A DNA stretch of 61,274 nucleotides from SURF-25 sp040754255 (GTDB taxonomy: Bacteria; Omnitrophota; Gorgyraeia; Gygaellales; Profunditerraquicolaceae), in NCBI GenBank assembly GCA_040754255.1, contig JBFMDA010000002.1, positions 1 through 61,274 on the forward strand. Direction: 5' to 3'. This document shows positions 41,642 through 51,412 of this stretch, piece after piece. Each line of letters starts with the position of its first letter. The first letter of the stretch is position 1. Below the pieces are notes generated by a model, which did no database searches, was not told the origin of the DNA, and saw nothing but the letters and a program-made list of their open reading frames with translations. The position numbers and the translations under genes were made by a program.

Positions 41642-42667
41642 CTATTTAAACAAATCCTGATTTTGCCGTATCCACTCGATAAGCCTTTTAATGCCTTCGG
41701 CCGGACGCACCTTTGGCGACCATGCAAGATGTTTTTTTGCTTTTGTTATATTACAGACAAAATATTTTAAATCTCCAAAACGCGCATCGGCAAACCGCAA
41801 ATCCAATTTTTTAGCGGTAATCTCGGAAATTACACCGATGCTCTCTATAAGCGAAATAATATTTTCTTTTCCCCCGCCAATATTATATATTCCGGACTTA
41901 GGTTTGCGTCTGAAACTTTCAAAAGCCATCACTAAATCTTCGCAGAAAAGTATATCCCGGACTTGTTTTCCCGTCCCGAATATAGTTATAGGCAAGCCCA
42001 TCAGGGCCCTGATACAAAAATTAGCTACCCATCCATGATCTTCGCCGCCAAGCTGCCGAGGCCCATATAGCCCTGTGAGCCTAAAACTTGCCGCATTAAC
42101 CTTATAAGTATCGATGTAGGCTCGCACATACGTATCAGCCGACGACTTAGAGGCGTGCAAAGGAGTCAACAGCCCTGTCAGCGCAGGATAAGATTCATCA
42201 ATACCAACGGGCCTGCGGATATACCGGTTTTTCCCTTCTGTAAGCTCGGAATTTATCCTGTTACCATACACGTGAATGGTCGCGCATGATACAACGGGAA
42301 TCTTAAAACGACGCGCTGCCTCCAAGACGTTAACTGTCCCTACCACGTTGGTCGATATATCAAGAACGGGGTCTTCTATAGATATCGTCACTGCCGGTTG
42401 GGCTGCAGTATGAACAATAAAATCGCAACCGCTTGCATACTCCAATAATTCCAGGCCGTTGCGGATATCGGCTTTTACCATCTTCACGCCAAGGCCTTTT
42501 AGAAAATTCCAATTATAATCACGGGCCCTCTCAATATTATATCCTGTACGCATAAGTTCATTTTTAGTCATATTATCGTATGAAATTACCTTATGGCCGT
42601 TTTTTGCGTAATATTCGCATGTCCAAGATCCGATGAATCCGCAACCACCCGTAACTAAAATTTTCAT
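41642..42667 (-). CDS. NAD-dependent epimerase/dehydratase (extended SDR), catalytic Tyr missing
   Basis: A 341-aa extended short-chain dehydrogenase of the RmlB/CDP-paratose epimerase group. The NAD-binding GGCGFIGSW lies at residue 7 and VHTAAQPAV near 85. GPRQLGGEDH, VRDILFCEDL and IYNIGGG match sugar epimerases. The catalytic YxxxK motif is changed: the segment reads TPLHASK, so Leu stands where Tyr is expected, while the Lys is kept. Either another residue supplies the acid/base or the enzyme works differently. Likely makes an NDP-sugar for the OST pathway. Confidence 0.85.
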   Translation of the reverse strand: MKILVTGGCGFIGSWTCEYYAKNGHKVISYDNMTKNELMRTGYNIERARDYNWNFLKGLGVKMVKADIRNGLELLEYASGCDFIVHTAAQPAVTISIEDPVLDISTNVVGTVNVLEAARRFKIPVVSCATIHVYGNRINSELTEGKNRYIRRPVGIDESYPALTGLLTPLHASKSSADTYVRAYIDTYKVNAASFRLTGLYGPRQLGGEDHGWVANFCIRALMGLPITIFGTGKQVRDILFCEDLVMAFESFRRKPKSGIYNIGGGKENIISLIESIGVISEITAKKLDLRFADARFGDLKYFVCNITKAKKHLAWSPKVRPAEGIKRLIEWIRQNQDLFK

Positions 42668-42690
42668 ACCATCTCCTTTAATATACCGTT

Positions 42691-44040
42691 TTAATCTTTA
42701 TTGCTCATAAAAGGAACGTAATTTGAAATTCTTTGAAACATAACTAACGGGTTTCTTAGGAAATTAATAATAAATTTCATTCTAATCTTCGGTAAAAACA
42801 AATATATTTTGGCAATCAATCGGCGCTTTATTCTAAGAATCTCAGCTGGCGTGAAAGTCTCCGGCATTTGAATCGGCGCAAAAGTAAAATAAAAATCCGA
42901 AAAATCTAAATCTTGATGTATATAACCCTTATCCTGGCACCATTTCCACAATTGCGTCCCTGGGAAAGGCGTAGTAGTGCTAATGGCAACGCTATCCAAT
43001 GGGGTGCTTTTAATAAATTTCCAGGTTAGTTGAATGTCGGCCTTGGTTTCGGTAGGATTGCCGATCATAAAAAGCCCCAACACCCCTATATTATATTTGT
43101 TGCATAGCTTGGCAGCAATAAAATTTTTTTCTACGCTAGTTTTTTTATTCAAAACATCCAGTATCCTTTGGCTGCCGCTTTCAAAACCAAAAGAAAGCCT
43201 TCGACATCCCGCGCGCGAAGAAATACGCAATACTTCATCGTCAAGGCTATCTGCTCTGGCTGCGGTTGCCCAATTAATCTTTATATTCCCGCCTAAAAGC
43301 AATTCACAAAACTTGACTACTCTGCTTTTGATTTGAAAAAAATCGTCGTCAAGAAACAAAAAATATCTTACGCCGTGTTCGCGCATCAACTCTTCTATCT
43401 CGCTAATAATTGCCTCGGGGCTTAAAACCCTAATCGGGGTCCCGCGCCAGGTATTATGGCAGAAAATGCAGCTAAACGGACAGCCGCGCGATGTCAGCAT
43501 GCTTGCCATACGTTGGCCATAGGGGACAAATTCAAGATTGGCATCGTAAGCCAATCTATTCTTTGAGTTGAGATAAAAATTCATATTTATTAATTTTCTG
43601 TCTGGTAAACAAATTTCTTCGTTTTTTAATATATCTTGTCTAGTAGCCTTGAATATTCCTTTTTTTTCGCCTTTGGTAATAATACTGAGGAGCGTTTTTT
43701 CGCCTTCACCGACCAACACCATATCAAAGCCATCTTCGATAGCCTTTTCAGGCAAAGTGGATGCGTGGACGCCGCCGATTATAGTCAAATAGCCCATTGA
43801 TTTTACTGTTTTTAGCAATTGCAAGGCTCTCGGATAGGCACAAGTAGTTGCGGTAAAACCTACTAGATCTGGCTTAAAACTTTCAATTGCGCTCATTACG
43901 TCATCTCCAGCTACTTCATCAATGATCTTTACTGAAATTCCGAATTCCTTTAAATACGTGGCTAAAATAATTATATTTAAAGGTTCGGTCAGAAGAACAT
44001 TTCTTGCCTTAGGATTTACAATTGCAAATTTGTATTTCAT
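42691..44040 (-). CDS. B12-binding radical SAM protein (paralog 1)
   Basis: A protein of about 449 aa from ATG 44040, chosen because it lines up with the start of its paralog next door; the frame runs upstream to 44115. The N-terminal cobalamin-binding-like domain has IIDEVAGDD near 38 and TIIGGVHASTLPEKA near 87. The radical SAM core has CPFSCIFCHNTWRG near 190 and SFGFESGSQRI near 276. This family (BchE-like) includes methylases and ring-modifying enzymes. It lies between the SDR gene and its paralog, so it may modify a sugar or lipid carrier. Confidence 0.82.
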   Translation of the reverse strand: MKYKFAIVNPKARNVLLTEPLNIIILATYLKEFGISVKIIDEVAGDDVMSAIESFKPDLVGFTATTCAYPRALQLLKTVKSMGYLTIIGGVHASTLPEKAIEDGFDMVLVGEGEKTLLSIITKGEKKGIFKATRQDILKNEEICLPDRKLINMNFYLNSKNRLAYDANLEFVPYGQRMASMLTSRGCPFSCIFCHNTWRGTPIRVLSPEAIISEIEELMREHGVRYFLFLDDDFFQIKSRVVKFCELLLGGNIKINWATAARADSLDDEVLRISSRAGCRRLSFGFESGSQRILDVLNKKTSVEKNFIAAKLCNKYNIGVLGLFMIGNPTETKADIQLTWKFIKSTPLDSVAISTTTPFPGTQLWKWCQDKGYIHQDLDFSDFYFTFAPIQMPETFTPAEILRIKRRLIAKIYLFLPKIRMKFIINFLRNPLVMFQRISNYVPFMSNKD

Positions 44041-44072
44041 GGGGCTTTTGTAACGGCTTTGTATTTTAGACG

Positions 44073-45428
44073 TTATTGGTTTTTGTTTGCGTAAAAATAA
44101 CCCAAAATTTTCCATAGCATGGCTATGGGATGCTTAAACATTTTTAAAATGAACCTTTTTCTCATTTTTTGGTTAAATAAGTATGCCTCAATTAACATGT
44201 TTCTTTTTATTCTTTCTACTTCTTTAGTCGAAAAGGTAGCCGGGATTTGAATTGTAGCATACGTATAATAAAAATTGGAGAAGTCAATCCTTCGAGCGTC
44301 AGGAAGATACCCCTGTTCTCTGCACCATTCCCATAATCGCGTACCAGGAAAAGGAGTCAAAACGCTAATACAAAGGCTGTCCGGCTTCGATTTTTTAATG
44401 AAATCTCTGGTTAATTTTATATCGTACTTGGTTTCTGTTGGATTGCCTACCATAATAAGGCCAGAGACCTCTATATTATATTTATGGCATAGGCTCGCAA
44501 TGGCTAAATTTTCCTCAACATTAGATCGCTTGTTCAAAACATCAAGTATCCGCTGACTTCCGCTTTCAAACCCAAAGGCCAACCTTTTACAGCCAGCGAG
44601 GGCGGCAATCGAAACCAAACCTTCATCTAGGCTGTCAGGGCGCACTGAAGTAGCCCAGTGGATCTTAATTCTTTTTCTTATCAATTGCTCGCAAAAAGAA
44701 CTAGCCCTCGACTTATTTAAAAAAAATTCGTCATCGAGAAACCATATATAACGAATACCGTAATGAGAAATAAGCCTTTCGATTTCTTCGATCATTACCT
44801 CCGGGCGCAAGAACCTTACGGGGATCCCGCGCCAGGTATTATGGCAAAAAATACAATTAAAGGGGCAACCGCGCGAAGAAAGCATAGTCGCCATCTTCGC
44901 TCCGATCGGAACGAAGTCAAGATTGGGGTCATGCGGAGTCCTATCTTTTACGCGAATATAGAATTCCATATTCACAAGGGTCCTATCCGGAAGCGGTATT
45001 TCTTCTGCCTTAAGGATATCAGCTTTTTCCGTGCGGAATATTCCTTTCTGTCTTTCTTCAGAAACAATTTTTAACAGTGTCTTTTCCCCTTCTCCAACCA
45101 CAACCATATCGAATCCTTCGTTCAACACGCTTTCAGGCAAAGCAGAAGCATGTACTCCACCAATGATTGTTGTGTATCCTAAGTTTTTTATCGTCTTCAT
45201 TAACTGCGCAGCCCTTGGGTAAGAGCAAGTGGTTGAAGTAAAACCTACTAAATCAGGGGAAAACTCTTTGGTTTCTTTTACCACGTCATCACCAGCAACT
45301 TCGTCAATTATCTTCACTTGAATACCGGCGTTTTTTAAATATGTACCTAGAATCATTATGTTCAAAGGCTCGGTTGATTCGATCGCTGTACTAGTTCTTG
45401 GATTGATAATTGCTAATTTGTGGCTCAC
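44073..45428 (-). CDS. B12-binding radical SAM protein (paralog 2)
   Basis: A 451-aa protein clearly duplicated from the gene downstream, sharing NIMILGTYLK, IIDEVAGDDV, TIIGGVHASALPE, CPFNCIFCHNTWRG and AFGFESGSQRILDVLNK. The B12-binding-type Rossmann half comes first, the radical SAM domain second. Its 7-base distance from a GT4 gene places it in the glycan operon. Two near-copies next to each other suggest related steps on the same molecule, or different positions. Confidence 0.84.
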   Translation of the reverse strand: MSHKLAIINPRTSTAIESTEPLNIMILGTYLKNAGIQVKIIDEVAGDDVVKETKEFSPDLVGFTSTTCSYPRAAQLMKTIKNLGYTTIIGGVHASALPESVLNEGFDMVVVGEGEKTLLKIVSEERQKGIFRTEKADILKAEEIPLPDRTLVNMEFYIRVKDRTPHDPNLDFVPIGAKMATMLSSRGCPFNCIFCHNTWRGIPVRFLRPEVMIEEIERLISHYGIRYIWFLDDEFFLNKSRASSFCEQLIRKRIKIHWATSVRPDSLDEGLVSIAALAGCKRLAFGFESGSQRILDVLNKRSNVEENLAIASLCHKYNIEVSGLIMVGNPTETKYDIKLTRDFIKKSKPDSLCISVLTPFPGTRLWEWCREQGYLPDARRIDFSNFYYTYATIQIPATFSTKEVERIKRNMLIEAYLFNQKMRKRFILKMFKHPIAMLWKILGYFYANKNQ

Positions 45429-45435
45429 GATAACC

Positions 45436-46596
45436 TCATAGCCTACGTATTGAATGTCTGCACACTTCTTCCAACTGTGAAGTAAACCTTTTCCAGGTCA
45501 GATTGCTTTTTACCCATATGGACGCGCCTGCTGCGATATTCTCCCATTTATTCCGGTTATGCATAAAATCCAAAACCGCACTGCTAAAATCGCTCTCGAC
45601 TATACCTAGGTTATGTTTCTTGATCAGACAAGAGGCACCCATAGTTTCAGAAACAATGACCGGCTTTCCTAACGACAAGGCCTCAAAAGGCGCAAGCCAT
45701 CCGCCTTGATCCTTTACCGGAAAGAGGCAAAGATCCGCCATCATATATAATTCCATAGTTCTGGATCTGCTAAAATGCCCCGTAAATATAACTGAATCGG
45801 ACAAATTATTGCGACAAATATACTCATTTAAAACATTTTTGTAAGACGCCCCGCCATCCCCTACCAATAAAAGCCTGGCATTTATCTTTTGGCCAACCAA
45901 GACATTTAATGCCTTCAGACTTTCAAGCTGATTTTTTTGAGGAGAAATTACACCTACCTGAAGGAGGACAAAACATTCTTCCGGAATACCGAATTCTTTG
46001 CGTATTTTCGATACATCTAAGTCATTTTTGACAAAATTTTCATGATCGATGCCGTAAGGTATTATTGTGCTTTCGCGCCCATATCTTATTTTGACTCGAT
46101 GGGCGTTTAATTCGTCGGCTACGCAAATTGTATCAATGGAATGATTGACGATGAATTTATCGCAAGCCAACCCGATTCTCCTCAACGCCCTTAAGAAAAA
46201 CGAAAGATTGGGATTATTATAAAAATCAGGTGCCTCATTGCACATCCAGACCACCGGCTTCCTTAATCCCCAAGCAACCCAATTTGCAGGAAAATTATGC
46301 ACATTGATTACATCAAAATCGGAATAGTATTTTTTTACTAGCGCTCTTAAAGCTACAATCTCGCGGATAATGCCCAAACTGGATATCAGGCCAGTGCTTC
46401 TATACGCGTAAGGAAAATACCGCTCGGGAACCTTTATGTCTATACCGGCACAAAGCCTTTTGACCTCCTCTGAGATATTGAGTGTCACTACAAGGTTTCT
46501 AATTCCCCTGGTATTCAAGCATGAGGCGAACTCCTTAATGACGGTTTCCGCGCCTCCGTATATCCCCATAAAGCGGTTAACTATTAGAATTTTCAT
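45436..46596 (-). CDS. Glycosyltransferase family 4
   Basis: A 386-aa GT-B glycosyltransferase. The N-terminal domain holds GIYGGAETVIKEFA near 13, and the C-terminal domain has LLQVGVISPQKNQLESLKAL, LLVGDGG and the donor-binding stretch APFEALSLGKPVIVSE with its Glu. It is expected at the cytoplasmic face of the inner membrane, adding a sugar to a lipid-linked glycan. Its start directly abuts the stop of the GT2 gene. Donor and linkage unknown. Confidence 0.88.
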   Translation of the reverse strand: MKILIVNRFMGIYGGAETVIKEFASCLNTRGIRNLVVTLNISEEVKRLCAGIDIKVPERYFPYAYRSTGLISSLGIIREIVALRALVKKYYSDFDVINVHNFPANWVAWGLRKPVVWMCNEAPDFYNNPNLSFFLRALRRIGLACDKFIVNHSIDTICVADELNAHRVKIRYGRESTIIPYGIDHENFVKNDLDVSKIRKEFGIPEECFVLLQVGVISPQKNQLESLKALNVLVGQKINARLLLVGDGGASYKNVLNEYICRNNLSDSVIFTGHFSRSRTMELYMMADLCLFPVKDQGGWLAPFEALSLGKPVIVSETMGASCLIKKHNLGIVESDFSSAVLDFMHNRNKWENIAAGASIWVKSNLTWKRFTSQLEEVCRHSIRRL

Positions 46597-47568
46597 TTAA
46601 TGCGCAGTATTTTGTAGTAACTGGTTTCGTTTCCCATTCAGAAACAAAGACTTTAAAAATCCAAAGTGCCAACACGTGAATCCGAGTACAGAAAGCAATA
46701 CTAATTCAAAATCAAACCTTGCATATGCCAAGAAGGCAAAGAATACAGCGAGAAACAATGGCCACGTGAAGGAGAAATTTAAAATCAGAATAATAAAAAC
46801 ACCGAACAAAAAACCCGATAGGATAGGCAGAAAATGTATTTTTCTAAAAAAACCGTATTTGCGCACGAGCACTCCCTGGGCCCAGCCGTATCTTAGCATC
46901 ATCTTTAAAAAGGCTGATGCATCCCGGGGCCGGTAATGCAGGACTACCGCTTTAGGGTTATATACTATTTTCTTTCCGGCCTTCCGTAATCGATAATCGA
47001 GCTCGACATCTTCTCCGGGCCAGAGCCCCGTAAGGAACCCCCCTATCTTTAAGAAATCGTCCCTGCGATACATCACGTTACAGGAAGCGTTATGCCTCAC
47101 TTCAGTGATACTGTCTGCGCCATGGCTTTTGATATATTCGGTAATGAAACCTGCCTTTTTCATCAATACAAATACCTTTTTTTCAAAGATTGTTGCGTCT
47201 TCAGGTAGAAGCTGTGCGCCTCCGCAAGACACCACTTCGGGAAATACCCCAAATCCCCGCAGTAATTCTTTTAGCCAGTATGTATCTACAATACAATCGG
47301 CGTCGGTAAACGCAACGTATTGGCCTTTAGCGTGCTGCGCTGCAATATTTCTTGCCTGTGCCGGCCCCAGGGAACGTTCGTTTTCAATAATCTTCACCCG
47401 CTGTCCAAATTGCAACAGCAATTCGTTAGTCGTATCAGTAGAGCCATCATTGACAATAAGTATTTCATAGGTAGCGTAGTCAACGGATAAAAGCGAGCGC
47501 ATGCATTTTACAATTGTACCCGCGTTGTTTCTTGAGGCGACTATAATACTTATAAAAGGTTCGTTCAT
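46597..47568 (-). CDS. Glycosyltransferase family 2
   Basis: A 323-aa GT-A enzyme. It has ISIIVASRNNAGTIVKCMRSL at the start, IVNDGSTDTTNEL near 39, and the metal motif AFTDADCIV near 89. A PGEDVELDYRLRKAG stretch near 190 is the catalytic region. The C-terminus has two to three membrane helices (about 248-300), so it probably works on a lipid-linked substrate at the membrane. It overlaps the upstream radical SAM gene by 4 bases. Confidence 0.87.
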   Translation of the reverse strand: MNEPFISIIVASRNNAGTIVKCMRSLLSVDYATYEILIVNDGSTDTTNELLLQFGQRVKIIENERSLGPAQARNIAAQHAKGQYVAFTDADCIVDTYWLKELLRGFGVFPEVVSCGGAQLLPEDATIFEKKVFVLMKKAGFITEYIKSHGADSITEVRHNASCNVMYRRDDFLKIGGFLTGLWPGEDVELDYRLRKAGKKIVYNPKAVVLHYRPRDASAFLKMMLRYGWAQGVLVRKYGFFRKIHFLPILSGFLFGVFIILILNFSFTWPLFLAVFFAFLAYARFDFELVLLSVLGFTCWHFGFLKSLFLNGKRNQLLQNTAH

Positions 47569-48995
47569 TTAGAAAAAAGGTAGGAAAAAAAGTTCCAGGC
47601 ACCCCTTACCTTACGGTAAAGATCGGCTAAGGAACGGGAGTGAAAAATGAATTTTAACATATAGCCTGGCCTTAAGTAAAACCGCTTAAGCCCTGAATCG
47701 ACGAAATAGTTTATTTCCTTCTGGCTTATTGTGGGATACTCGACAATCCCCGCCTGCTCTCCGGCATACAGCCAGTCAGACCACGTTTCGGTCTTCAGCC
47801 ACCCCTGCTGCTTGCAGACGTCGAATAGTTCTGTCCCGGGAAAAGGGACTGCGCCTGAGAACTGAACAGTAGTCAAGCCGAGGCTGAGTGCAAAATTAAT
47901 AGTTTGCCGGGCTGTTTCCTTCGTTTCGCCGACAAGGCCGATTACGAAACAGCCATGGACCTGCAGCCCCGCCTTTTTTGCATTCTCCATGAAAAGGCGC
48001 GATTGCGCAAGGCTGATATGTTTATTCATCTTATCCAGCATCTGCTGGTTGCCTGACTCAAACCCGACAAGCAACTCCCTGCAGCCGGCCCGTTTCATGA
48101 CCGCAAACATTTCAGGGTCCGCATTATCAACTCTGGCGTTTACGGAAAATGTTATTTTTAGATTGCGCCGCATTATTTCTTCGCAGATCTGGATTGCCCG
48201 GTCTTTATGCACTGTAAACGTATCGTCTTCAAAAAAAAATTCGCCTGTCCTGGCAACAGCCGGGCAAAGGCCGATGTCATGCTGGATCTCATCAACAACA
48301 TTTTTCGGCGAACGCAGCCTGTACCTTGTGCCGTGCATCACCTGAGGCCAAAGGCAGAAACTGCACCGGTTGGGGCAGCCCCTCCCTGAAATGACATCTA
48401 TGTACGGGTACAGCTTGCCCCCGTCAAAATACTTCATTAAATCCAACTGGTGCCATGCAGGGAACGGTAAATCGTCAAGGTTTTCGATCAGTTCCCTTGC
48501 CTGCGTTCGAACAGGCTTTCCCTCATCATAATACACAATCCCCTTGACCGCATTGAGGCCATTAAGATTCTTAGCCACCTCCCTTACCGTATAATCATAT
48601 TCCCCCAGGCAAATGACATCGACAGCTCCGTTGGCGCAGGTAAGGGTTTCTTCGGGAAGCGCTGATGCATGAGGCCCCACCATCACTACCGCGGCATTTG
48701 ATTCATCTTTTACTATGCGCGCGCATTCAATATCCGAATATACGGAAGGGGTGGTTGAATCTAAAACGACGAGGTCGGGCTTTTCTTTCCTGATGAGGTT
48801 CCTCAAGTCTGCCTTGGTCTTATTATCAGCTACAAAGTCGTATAATAATGCCGTATGGCCCGCCCTTTCCAATACGGAAGTCGCATATGCCAGCCAGTCC
48901 GGCGCACGCAATACCCTGCCCCTGGTCCTGGCTGCCCAGCGTTGCGTGCGGCAAAAGTCTTTTACGAACGGCTCGTTAATCAAAAATATTTTCAT
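47565..48995 (-). CDS. B12-binding radical SAM protein
   Basis: A 476-aa protein with a cobalamin-binding-like N-terminal domain (LVVLDSTTPSVYSD, VMVGPHASALPEETL near 109) and the radical SAM motif CPNRCSFCLWPQ near 206. VGFESGNQQMLDKM near 303 matches the family. It is related to, but clearly diverged from, the pair at 42691 and 44073. It sits between a GT2 and a GT39-like membrane protein. Its role in glycan or lipid modification is inferred only from the neighbours. Confidence 0.83.
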   Translation of the reverse strand: MKIFLINEPFVKDFCRTQRWAARTRGRVLRAPDWLAYATSVLERAGHTALLYDFVADNKTKADLRNLIRKEKPDLVVLDSTTPSVYSDIECARIVKDESNAAVVMVGPHASALPEETLTCANGAVDVICLGEYDYTVREVAKNLNGLNAVKGIVYYDEGKPVRTQARELIENLDDLPFPAWHQLDLMKYFDGGKLYPYIDVISGRGCPNRCSFCLWPQVMHGTRYRLRSPKNVVDEIQHDIGLCPAVARTGEFFFEDDTFTVHKDRAIQICEEIMRRNLKITFSVNARVDNADPEMFAVMKRAGCRELLVGFESGNQQMLDKMNKHISLAQSRLFMENAKKAGLQVHGCFVIGLVGETKETARQTINFALSLGLTTVQFSGAVPFPGTELFDVCKQQGWLKTETWSDWLYAGEQAGIVEYPTISQKEINYFVDSGLKRFYLRPGYMLKFIFHSRSLADLYRKVRGAWNFFSYLFSK

Positions 48996-49008
48996 ATTCT
49001 TAAAACAG

Positions 49009-50622
49009 TTAGTCGATTTGTATATGCTTCCGTACCTGATACACCGGCACTTGCGCCCAAGGGACCGGATACACCCTGGCCAACTTCAAAAAAAGGCTAC
49101 CGGTAAAGAAATCCTTGAAGTTTATTTTCTTACCCTCTTTTAAAACAACATAGATCAAACTCCTGTCCCCCAGCATCCCGAATTCCACGGGATGAAAATT
49201 TTCAACCACATAGCGGTACAACCTCGGGTCATCGCTTAATACTTTCTGCAAAGGCAGCGGATAGGTATATATGCAAAAATACCTTACCTTATACTTTTCC
49301 TTTATTCTCTGTAATTCACCCAGCGTCCCGGGCCATCCCGCGTAGCGGTGCGCATACCTGGCTACGGCATAGCCCTGAGAATAGGTAAACAGAAAAATCT
49401 TCTCCTCGGGTGACGTCAAGCCTTCTAGGGTTTCTCCGGCAACATCTGCACCGAAAACCACCGTGCGGTAAAACGATGTCAGAGAAAATGCGATGAGCGG
49501 AATTGCCACGGCAGTAACGGACGCCACAACAATACCCAAATTCACCGCTTTTAAAACGCGCTTCAGCATCTTAGTCAGGTAATTAATCGCATATACGCTG
49601 GCAATGCAGACGACTGCTAAAAAAGGCATTTGATAGTATGAATGCTGGTTGATATAATCCGAAAAAACAAGGCAATACACACACGCGCCCAACAGCCAGC
49701 CGAATACATATTTCCGTAAAATACCTTTTTCTTTTAAAATAACAACGCCTACGCCGAAAAATGAAAGTATAATAAACATTAGGGTAAAACTTAGGTTGAT
49801 ATTCTCCCATATCGTGGATCCGTATTCACGCCAGTAGTATGGAGAGAAAATCCTTAATACGTCAATCCTGGAAACGGTCTCATGAGTATCAAATACCCAC
49901 TGTCCCGACCATTTAAGCCAAATGAAAACCAATGCAATCAACGCGTAAGGAGAAACGAAGGAAACAATTGTTCTTAGGGCCTTACCCAGGTCTTTTAAGA
50001 AAACCTTATACGGGAAACAAAACAGCAAAGGCAGAATTCCGATCAGAAAACTTTGTTTATAGAGCCAGGCGAAGAAAAAAGACATTCCGCCCATTATAAG
50101 ATAGCGATTGCGCAGCCGCATACAGTATTTTAAATAAAAATAATTTCCAAGTAGCATAAAAAAGAAAGCCGGGCTTTCAGGCTGCAGGTTCCTGGAAAAA
50201 TAAATCGCAAGGGGCATAATCGCGCATAGAAAAGAACCTGCCAGCGCCAGCCGCTCGTCTTGAAACAACAATTTACACAAGGAATAAACCACTATGATAC
50301 TCATCAATCCGAATACTACGTTGCTCATCCTCGGCGGCCACATCTGCCTGCCGAATAGCTTCCAGGAAAGCAATGTCTGATAGGCAATGAGCGGCGGCTG
50401 CGGGTATAGGTCCATCGTGGGGGTATCTTCAAAGGCATTGTAAAAATAAACCCTGCGCGTAAGAAAGTCCTTAGTCCTCTCCATCTCCTCCGCCATACTC
50501 AGGTATTCGTTCTCTTTCATGTTATGATACCCTATAGAGGGGAAATTAAGATTATAGGACCTTAGCGCCAACCCCAGCGCGACAATCAACAATAACCACA
50601 GTAACGCAATTTTCTTATTCAT
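49009..50622 (-). CDS. GT39/ArnT-like membrane glycosyltransferase
   Basis: About 537 aa from ATG 50622 (a GTG at 50643 is less likely). Many membrane helices and a mannosyltransferase-like layout are visible: the first periplasmic loop contains YHNMKENEYLSMAEEM with acidic residues as in PMT/ArnT enzymes, and YPQPPLIAY near 77 resembles their PHG/PP loop. These enzymes use polyprenyl-phosphate sugars on the outer face of the inner membrane. The C-terminal 130 residues are soluble. It probably draws on the Dpm1-like GT2 proteins upstream. Confidence 0.75.
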   Translation of the reverse strand: MNKKIALLWLLLIVALGLALRSYNLNFPSIGYHNMKENEYLSMAEEMERTKDFLTRRVYFYNAFEDTPTMDLYPQPPLIAYQTLLSWKLFGRQMWPPRMSNVVFGLMSIIVVYSLCKLLFQDERLALAGSFLCAIMPLAIYFSRNLQPESPAFFFMLLGNYFYLKYCMRLRNRYLIMGGMSFFFAWLYKQSFLIGILPLLFCFPYKVFLKDLGKALRTIVSFVSPYALIALVFIWLKWSGQWVFDTHETVSRIDVLRIFSPYYWREYGSTIWENINLSFTLMFIILSFFGVGVVILKEKGILRKYVFGWLLGACVYCLVFSDYINQHSYYQMPFLAVVCIASVYAINYLTKMLKRVLKAVNLGIVVASVTAVAIPLIAFSLTSFYRTVVFGADVAGETLEGLTSPEEKIFLFTYSQGYAVARYAHRYAGWPGTLGELQRIKEKYKVRYFCIYTYPLPLQKVLSDDPRLYRYVVENFHPVEFGMLGDRSLIYVVLKEGKKINFKDFFTGSLFLKLARVYPVPWAQVPVYQVRKHIQID

Positions 50623-50683
50623 GGTGTAATTGGAGCACGGCACGTAATTATCTGGGTAATTCCGTGAGGGGTTATCGCAAAGA

Positions 50684-51412
50684 CTATTTACGGATTTCTT
50701 CCTTTAATAGAAACCTTTCAAGCCAGACAAAGAGTATCGAAAAAAAGTATTTCCGGCTCAGTTCCTTTATGCGGTACTTACTGACGCCGCTATCCCTGCC
50801 GTACCAACTGATGGGCACTACCGCATACCGAAAGCCTCTCACTATCGCCTTAAGGGGGATCTCTACGGTTATATTGAAATACTGCGATACAAAAGGCCTA
50901 CAGGCGGCAATCACTTCCCTGCGGTATCCCTTAAAGGCGTTTGAAACGTCATTGTACTTTATCATAAACAAAAGTTGGATGAATGCGTTTCCCGCCCGGT
51001 TCAACAAAAGTTTTACGAAAGGATACCCTGCCACCCTGCTTCCTTTAATAAAACGCGAGCCGAATACGCAGTCATACCCTTGCGCAAGCTTTTCGTAATA
51101 CATAACCACGTCCTGCGGGCTGTCAGAGCCATCCCCCATACAAATGACCACTGCATCTCCGGAAAAATTGTCAAGGCCTGTCCGGATCGCCTTGCCAAAG
51201 CCTTTTGGCGAGGAAGAATCAATGCCCCTAATGGTCGCATGCGCCTTACCAAGCCGATGTAAAATTTCCGGACTTCTGTCAGTTGAATTATCATTGACAA
51301 GCAAAAGCTCGTGCGGAATATTCTTTTCAACCAACAAGTCAACCAGCTCTAAGGACACCTTTTCTATACATTGCTCTTCGTTGTGTACAGGGATAACGAC
51401 GGATAATTTCAT
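50684..51412 (-). CDS. Dpm1-like polyprenyl-phosphate glycosyltransferase (GT2)
   Basis: A 242-aa GT2 enzyme. It shows KLSVVIPVHNEEQCIEKV at the start, LVNDNSTDRSPEIL near 38, ICMGDGSDSP near 91 with the metal Asp, and FGSRFIKGSR near 118, as in dolichol-phosphate mannose synthases. There are no obvious membrane helices apart from short hydrophobic runs near the end. It should load a sugar onto a polyprenyl phosphate for the GT39-like enzyme. It overlaps the next GT2 gene by 4 bases. Confidence 0.87.
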   Translation of the reverse strand: MKLSVVIPVHNEEQCIEKVSLELVDLLVEKNIPHELLLVNDNSTDRSPEILHRLGKAHATIRGIDSSSPKGFGKAIRTGLDNFSGDAVVICMGDGSDSPQDVVMYYEKLAQGYDCVFGSRFIKGSRVAGYPFVKLLLNRAGNAFIQLLFMIKYNDVSNAFKGYRREVIAACRPFVSQYFNITVEIPLKAIVRGFRYAVVPISWYGRDSGVSKYRIKELSRKYFFSILFVWLERFLLKEEIRK

